Below the pieces are notes generated by a model, which was given only the letters and a program-made list of their open reading frames with translations, did no database searches and was not told the DNA's origin. 64,000 nt of DNA from Colias croceus (lineage: Eukaryota > Arthropoda > Insecta > Lepidoptera > Pieridae), in the NCBI RefSeq assembly GCF_905220415.1, contig NC_059554.1, forward strand, positions 4,117,001-4,181,000, given 5' to 3'. Positions 57,862 to 64,000 of this stretch are shown here, piece after piece; the stretch's first letter is position 1; each line of letters begins with the position of its first letter. Position numbers and translations under genes: made by a program.

Positions 57862-57945
57862 TGTCAATGATAGATCCTGTCAGTTAACAGTACTCAGTTG
57901 TCAATTATTGTCACTGACTGTCACACAATGCCGACTGTCATATTC
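57862..57945. promoter_or_regulatory. TGTCA cluster upstream of FNTB
   Basis: Six TGTCA pentamers occur within 85 bp (e.g. CCTGTCAG, GTTGTCAATTATTGTCACTG, ACTGTCACAC, GACTGTCATA). They lie about 390-470 bp before the FNTB start codon. Confidence 0.4.
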
Positions 57946-58332
57946 GTAATTCGCTATTCCATATTTTCAAACATTCAAATACTATTTATAGGTATATATA
58001 TTCTATGTTTCAGTTTTCAAATAAATTTTGTTAAAATTGTAATTATTTGTTTTTTTAACAAATAGTAGATTTAGTCCTTTAAATTCAAGCATTGTTAATT
58101 ATTGAGTTCATACCAAAACAACATTTAAATAACACATATGACCACGATTATTTTGTTTGTAAGCTTTGTATACAAAGGCTTAGGTTACCACTGCCTTTAA
58201 GATCTTCATCTAGAAGTTTATTGTTTACAGCTAGTAAATAAATTTAGCCGTTCCAATTGGCAATCATTCAGATTTATGTATACAATTGAACTAATATTAT
58301 CTCGGTTATAATTTCAATACAGCTTTTAAACT

Positions 58333-60481
58333 ATGGAAAATCAAATACGATTTTTTAGTGATATTGTAAAAGAGGTATTCAACGATGAACATGTTGAAAG
58401 TGAAACATCTACAGAACAGGTACTTATTTAAGAACTATGTTATCCCCTTAAAATTTTAATCTTTCTGCCCTTACGAACCGTAATAAAATCTTTCACTTAT
58501 ATCAATAAAGCTATAACAGTATCTATGAGGTTATTTAAAAGTTACAATTTAAAAGGGCAAGGTGAGCATAATATTTTAATGCTTTCAGGTACAGGTTGAA
58601 AAAGTTATCTCCAGAATTTATAAGCTGTTTGAGCGTGATGCATCAATTGATCCAAACTTACCGAAACTCAGGAAAAAGGTACATAGCAGAGTTTTAAATT
58701 CATGGCTAATGACTTTGCCAAAAAATTATACATGTTTGGATGCAAGTCGGCCATGGCTTATTTACTGGATTTTGCATGCTCTATACTTATTAAATGATAT
58801 GCCTCAAGCTGAAACCCTTTCTGATATTGTGAACTTCCTCAAACAATGCCAACACAAAGAGGGCGGGTATGGTGGTGGTCCCTTGCAACACCCACATTTG
58901 GGCACAACTTATGCAGCCGTAAATGCATTAAGTATAATTGGGACAGATGAAGCATACAATTCAATAGACAGGAGCAAATTACAAAAGTTCCTATGGACTC
59001 TCAGGGATGTGGATGGTTCCTTTGCACTTCATAAAGGCGGAGAACAGGACATTAGAGGTGCCTATTGTGCAGCTAGTGTAGCTAAACTCACAAACATATA
59101 TACAGATGCTTTATTTGACAAAACTGCAGAATGGGTTGTCAGCTGTCAAACATATGAAGGTGGTTTTGCGGGTTGTCCCGGTATGGAAGCACATGGTGGT
59201 TATGCGTTTTGTGGAATCGCCTGCTTAGCTTTACTGAATAGAACACAATTATGTGATGTAGATGCATTGCTGAGATGGAGTGTAAACCGTCAAATGCGTT
59301 TAGAGGGCGGTTTCCAAGGAAGAACAAATAAATTAGTTGATGGATGTTATTCTTTTTGGCAGGGGGCAATATTACCTATAATCAGTGCTATTTTGTCACA
59401 AGGTAAAAATATTTTTAAATTATTTATAATGCAGTAACAATATATTTAAACCTACCTTGTTTGTGTATACTCAATTGATTTTTTTTTTTCAGAAAACAAA
59501 CAATTAATAGAAACAGTTTTATTTAACCAAGGTGCCTTACAAGAATACATAATAGTTTGCTGTGAAGCACCAGAAGGGGGGCTTGTGGATAAGCCAGGAA
59601 AGTAAGTAATTTTTCCGTTATTTTACGTAAACTAAATAATAATAAGTCCTTAATTTCCATTTAAAACATGAATTAAGTTTTTTATAATTCATGAAATTGC
59701 TGCAAAATCTCTTAACATGTCTTTAATGTACCTAAGCAAATTATATTTTAACACCTACAATCTACATATTATTATTAGGGGCCATCCATAAAGTACGTCA
59801 CACTAATTTCATGAGTTTTTGAGTCCCCCCCCCCCGTCCTTGTCACAGGTGGTCACATTTCTGAGACCCCCCCCCTCCCTAGTGTGACGTCACATGTTTT
59901 GCAATTTAACATCGAAAAATTATTAAATTAAAACAGCAGTTCCGAAATTAGTCTTATTTCTATTTAAATTAAGTACTTTTTTAGGATATCAAATATTTGA
60001 AACAATAACAAAAAATAAACTAATGAATAAATATAAATTGTCAACTTAAACCGTATTGCCCTTAAGATAGAGTTGGACTTATTTTTTAGTTTAATTTATA
60101 TTTCTTTTGTCACGAAACATAGGACCCCTCTCTCCCCTTGTCACACCATGTCACACTTTGTCGACCCCCTCCCCCCCCTTTACATGTGACGTACTTTATG
60201 GATGGCCCCTTACCTGCATTATGTAAAGTTGATATGTTTTGTTAATTTAATTTTGTTTCTATTATTCCAGACCTCGAGATATATACCACACATGCTACAC
60301 ACTGAGTGGATTGTCAGTGGCCCAGCATGGCACAGGAGCAGGAGATGCTTTCGTCATAGGGTCACCGACCAATGAACTGAACAGAGTTCATCCTTTGCAC
60401 AACATTGGACCACACCTTGTATATAATGCAATACACTATTTTATAAGACATCCCCCTCCAGTGAAAGGTGATGAAAAATAA
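58333..60481 (+). CDS. FNTB: Protein farnesyltransferase subunit beta
   Basis: Four exons, 58333-58419, 58589-59402, 59493-59601 and 60271-60481, encode 406 aa. The beta subunit forms a heterodimer with FNTA and attaches farnesyl to the cysteine of CaaX proteins such as Ras and lamins. The family repeats are plain: TCLDASRPWLIYWILHAL, EGGYGGGPLQHPHLGTTYAA, VDGSFALHKGGEQDIRGAYC, YEGGFAGCPGMEAHGGYAFC and LEGGFQGRTNKLVDGCYSFW. The zinc ligands are D280 and C282 (in DGC) and H343 (in YHTCY), matching D297, C299 and H362 of the mammalian enzyme. The C-terminus is shorter than in mammals. Intron 3 contains a MITE with a TTA target duplication. The assignment is firm. Confidence 0.95.
59778..60209. 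mobile_element. MITE in FNTB intron 3, TTA target duplication
   Basis: The ends GGGGCCATCCATAAAGTACG and CGTACTTTATGGATGGCCCC are exact inverted repeats (23 bp including TCA/TGA). TTA flanks both sides (59775-59777 and 60210-60212). Subterminal C-runs and TGTGACGTCACATG-type palindromes follow. A 3-bp TTA duplication fits the PIF/Harbinger superfamily (inference). No transposase. A related end is at about 46573. Confidence 0.78.
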
Positions 60482-60739
60482 TTGCGTGTCAAATCTTGCA
60501 CAGTATTTGGCGATTGGTATTGGCATTTGTATACATCGTTCAGCATACATCTACAAATTAAAAGAGATTTTTCTATAAAACAGAGAGAAGAGATCTTTTC
60601 TATAATCTACTTGGATCTACTGGCAGCTTTAGTTCAAAATTCATCAAATAAATATGTGCATACATAATACATTCGACAGATGTAGGTATTTCAATATGAC
60701 CTTGTAAGTTGTAATGTAAATGTTTTTGCATTTGTATAA

Positions 60740-60745
60740 AATAAA
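60740..60745 (+). terminator. Poly(A) signal of FNTB
   Basis: AATAAA 259 bp after the stop codon, following GTATAA, is the first canonical signal in a plausible position. Confidence 0.45.
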
Positions 60746-62869
60746 TTTACTTTATGTTGCAATTAGCATAATATAATATGTAAGTAAATATAAAGATCCA
60801 CTGGAGTTCGTGATTTATATATTAGGCATGTTTTTTATATTATAATGATCCAAGAAAACATTTTGATGTTTTTTTAAAATTAACAGACAGATATGCTGTT
60901 TGACCCATTGAGCCCCCAGCGCAGCGGCCCGATTGGTCCACGACACAATAGATTTTCTATTGTGTCTGTGATTCCGGGGCTGAGTTATTAATGTACAATC
61001 GCCAACTATTGTTCTAACTTGTGTAAATAAGTAATACTATTTATTAGAAAAATATTAATTTTATCCATATTTAAGTAGTTTTATTGACGATTTTAAAATT
61101 ACTACTTACCTGAATCATATTGGTAGGTAAGTACTAGTTGTGCCGCGCGTACGTACGCGCGGGCAAAAGCACTTATTTCTATTACATAAGTGATATTCTG
61201 ATTCATAAGTTCTGACTGTCAAGTAACTACTACCATGTATTATCAAAATCCATTCAGTGGTTCTCCAGTAAGAGGAACAAAAAAAACCACACTGTATACT
61301 TTACGATAATATTAGCAACTAGCTGTGCTCCGCGGTTTTACCCGCAGTGCTCGGCTCCTGTAGCAGACCAATCAGCTTCAGCTTTATAATATTAGTATAG
61401 ATGATATTTTGTTTAATGCTAACGGGCGGCTAGCACAGCTATCACATACAAATGGTGTACTTACACATGCAATTGAATGGTTGATTAACATTGCGACAGC
61501 TAAATTCCCCGATACAAAAAAAATTGCTATGTTTACGCCAAGAGTAATGTAAACATCGTAACTAAGTATCCATATTTTTCATTTATTTACAATTCCTCTC
61601 CTTATTCCTTCCTCTCACTGCACATAATAAATTAAAGGCAGGGGGATTTGATATATAAAAATAACTAGATTTCCGCCCGCGGCTTCGCCCGCGTTTGCAA
61701 AGGAAAACCCGCATAGTTGCCGTTCCCGTGGGATTTCCGGGATAAAAACTATCCTATGTGTTAATCCAAGTTACCCTCTATATGTGTGCTAAATTTCATT
61801 GTAAGTAATCGGTTCAGTAGTTTTTTCGTGAAAGAGTAACATACATCCATACAAACTTTCGCATTTATAATATTAGTAGGATCATTCTGTGTATGAAAAT
61901 TATGTACAATAAAGTTTTTCTGTATTAGGAACCTGTAATAGGTAATTAAGAAAAGGCCAACTAGACTGAGTAGTGAGTAGCCTTAGAAATTCTAATAGGT
62001 ACATACATAATCATTGCAAAATTCCACAACCACAAGTAATTTTTCCGGTTTTCCTTGTAATGGTCGTGACATCGGAAACTTATATCCGCAAATTGAACTC
62101 ATGAGTCAATTTGTGGATTAATTTCTTTATTAAAATAAGTATTACTTAGGTATGTACCTATAGCCTTGAATATTAAACATCCGGACTTTAATATTGTTTT
62201 GGATAATTTTAAGTAGTACGTATTAGTAATTAGGTAATTCATAGTCTTAACCACGTCTTAACATATTATGCCTTACGTTAATTTATTACACTTTATGTAT
62301 ATGACACCGTAAGATTGTAAAAACCGTTAGATTCAAATCTTCACGATTTTGCGGTGACATGCGCGCGAGAGTAAAGTAATATTGTGGGAACGCGCGGTAC
62401 ATACATACCTATGTTTTTAGTTTCTACGGCAAATAGCCATATTAATTATAAGACATACAAAAACATTATAGGAGTTTATACAAAATATCAAATGGCAACT
62501 TTTTATAAATATAGATAGGTACTTTAATGATGCTAATAGGCGAGAAATATATCTATATTTGCTATCAGTATTTTTAACCTTTTACCTGGCACAACCTATC
62601 AATGTTAATTATTAAATAAAGATAACTTTGTCTCCTCATACATGCAACATCAACTATCTTACAGGCAAAAACAATAATAAGGAACCATTTCAGTGTAATC
62701 ATTATATTATATTGTTCATATAAATTAGTTTAGATCAATAATTAAGCCCCTTAAATTACTCTCATTCAAACATATACTATAATTTTCTACAATATATTAT
62801 CTTTCACTAAATTTTTAAGCAATTTCACGTTGCTCTGCAAAATCAATACAACACATTAATATGATTCCA
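60746..62869. other. Region between FNTB and the ATG4 gene
   Basis: No gene recognised. At 60913-60985 a compact stem (GACACAATAG and CTATTGTGTC around ATTTT) is enclosed by AGCCCCCAGC and CCGGGGCTGA, possibly a tiny MITE. A truncated SINE-like tail is at 61319-61402. The last few hundred bases are probably 3' UTR of ATG4. Confidence 0.4.
61663..61882 (-). repeat. SINE-like repeat
   Basis: Begins ACTAGATTTCCGCCCGCGGC and ends TTATAATATTAGTAGGAT. A diverged member of the 42966-43174 family in the opposite orientation. Confidence 0.75.
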
Positions 62870-64000
62870 TTAAACTAGGACAAACTCTTCAGATTCTAGA
62901 TCTGTATCACTATCTTGTATGGGAGCAACCCAGTTTCGATCTGTTTCAAATATAGAATATCGGATATTTGGAGGGTTCATTACACTACTACGGGAACCAT
63001 TATGGAGTGTGAATATAGGGTATTCATGATTTGATGACACTCCCTGAGGAGTTAAAAATGACCCTATAATATTCACAAAAGTTTCAAAATCGTTGTGTGT
63101 AGCTAGATAGAAACCTATACAACAAGATGGATCCATCTTAATAATAGGCATTTTTCTTGGAGATCGGCAGTGAAAGCTTTGGAGTGAAAAGTTTGGTTGC
63201 CATACATCAACCATTTCTTGACAGTAATGTGGATCTAAATGAATTAATCTGTCATCCTGGTAACCAACAAAATAAAGGGAATGTTTTGGCCTGCCACCAA
63301 TTACTCCTATACAGAAATCCAATGTCAGCAATGATGTTAAACAAGGTCCATATATAGGATTAAACTTCTCAGAGCCCAACTTCACAGGTACTAACAGAAT
63401 AAGGGATTTCCAAGAGCCATTTGGTAATTTACATAAAGAATAAACATCTTGAATGTATACAGTTGAATCTTGAGCAACATAAACATCTAACTTATCAAAT
63501 TCATAATTCTCTTTTGAAGCAGCAATCATCACAGCTTTTAAACAATGGGCAACTGATGCTGGTCCATACCAATCTCCAGGTTTTTTCCCTAATGCCTCTC
63601 CTAACCTTACCATCTGATGGATCGAAAGAGGGCTGTTCACAGAGGATTTGTCTCCAAACCACTTAATAATCATGCGGTGAAGACAATCTTCTTGGAATTC
63701 TCGAGCATTTTGTATTGGTCTTTCAGGTGTCCATCTCCATGAACGCCCTAGAAAATGACAAACTAATGCTTGAGCCAACATCATTTGCCCACTCCTTAAC
63801 ATACATCCCCAACCACAATCAGTGGTAAATGAGGAGCCAGACATTGTAGGGAATTCTCTCCTGTATGTCATCCATAGTCTGCTAATGAAATCCGATTTAA
63901 AGCCTTCTATACCTTCTCCATATATTTGTTCCACAGGTTCATTGGCTGTAGCCTCAGTACCAATTTCTGTAGATGATTCTAATGAACCACTTGGACTGAG
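62870..64000 (-). CDS. ATG4: Cysteine protease ATG4 (ATG4C/D type), 5' end outside window
   Basis: A single open exon of 376 codons plus stop runs from the window edge (phase 0 at 64000) to 62870. The true start lies beyond the window: there is no ATG before position 63934, where the frame has GTG inside the protein. ATG4 trims Atg8/LC3 and later releases it from lipid during autophagy. The catalytic Cys is in TDCGWGCMLRSGQMMLAQ (residue 66 of the visible part). The Asp and His are in HLDPHYCQE (256 and 258). GDWYGPASVAH and RPKHSLYFVGYQDD are conserved. TDCGWGCMLRSGQ and DPHYCQ fit the ATG4C/D branch (insect Atg4b). The C-terminus, EEFVLV, could serve as an Atg8-binding (LIR-like) motif (inference). 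Confidence 0.93.
   Translation of the reverse strand, partial: LSPSGSLESSTEIGTEATANEPVEQIYGEGIEGFKSDFISRLWMTYRREFPTMSGSSFTTDCGWGCMLRSGQMMLAQALVCHFLGRSWRWTPERPIQNAREFQEDCLHRMIIKWFGDKSSVNSPLSIHQMVRLGEALGKKPGDWYGPASVAHCLKAVMIAASKENYEFDKLDVYVAQDSTVYIQDVYSLCKLPNGSWKSLILLVPVKLGSEKFNPIYGPCLTSLLTLDFCIGVIGGRPKHSLYFVGYQDDRLIHLDPHYCQEMVDVWQPNFSLQSFHCRSPRKMPIIKMDPSCCIGFYLATHNDFETFVNIIGSFLTPQGVSSNHEYPIFTLHNGSRSSVMNPPNIRYSIFETDRNWVAPIQDSDTDLESEEFVLV

Overview
This is AT-rich nuclear DNA from an animal, almost certainly a moth or butterfly (Lepidoptera). The genes are split by short GT-AG introns and encode insect-type proteins. The gaps are full of the short interspersed repeats typical of lepidopteran genomes, which end in GC-rich tails such as GCGGGCGAAGCCGCGGGCGG followed by AAGCTAGT. 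No prokaryotic, viral or organellar genes, rRNA, tRNA or CRISPR array were recognised. I cannot name the species.

Layout. 1.9-3.6 kb (+): POLR1C, the AC40 subunit shared by RNA polymerases I and III (331 aa). 5.2-5.7 kb (-): a small stand-alone ZAD zinc-binding protein (113 aa). 5.8-8.5 kb: nested and tandem transposon remains. 8.8-11.5 kb (-): TRAF3IP1/IFT54, an intraflagellar transport protein (585 aa). 11.7-14.5 kb: transposons, including an element with inverted repeats of about 330 bp, and a 90-bp tandem repeat. 14.8-20.8 kb (+): an AT-hook protein with about 13 zinc fingers in ten exons (618 aa). 23.7-25.4 kb (+): BPNT1 (308 aa). 25.6-32.2 kb (-): a peroxisomal acyl-CoA synthetase of the luciferase/4CL type ending in SKL (544 aa). 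32.2-39.1 kb: gene-poor DNA rich in foldback elements, with one unidentified exon-like ORF. 39.1-50.1 kb (+): an InaF-motif locus with two alternative N-terminal exons joined to one shared C-terminal exon. 51.7-56.9 kb (-): UTP25 (754 aa). 57.2-57.45 kb (+): an uncertain ORF. 58.3-60.5 kb (+): farnesyltransferase beta subunit (406 aa). 62.9 kb to the window edge (-): ATG4C/D-type autophagy protease, cut by the edge.

The genes are mostly unrelated housekeeping functions: transcription and ribosome biogenesis (POLR1C, UTP25), sulfate/PAP metabolism (BPNT1), acyl activation, prenylation, autophagy and cilia. They do not form a pathway. One shared property is a cluster of TGACA/TGTCA pentamers just upstream of seven of them. 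The other notable points are the duplicated InaF first exons, the ZAD-only protein and a wide range of foldback and miniature inverted-repeat elements, several with clear target-site duplications. All gene models were spliced by eye and have not been checked against transcripts.
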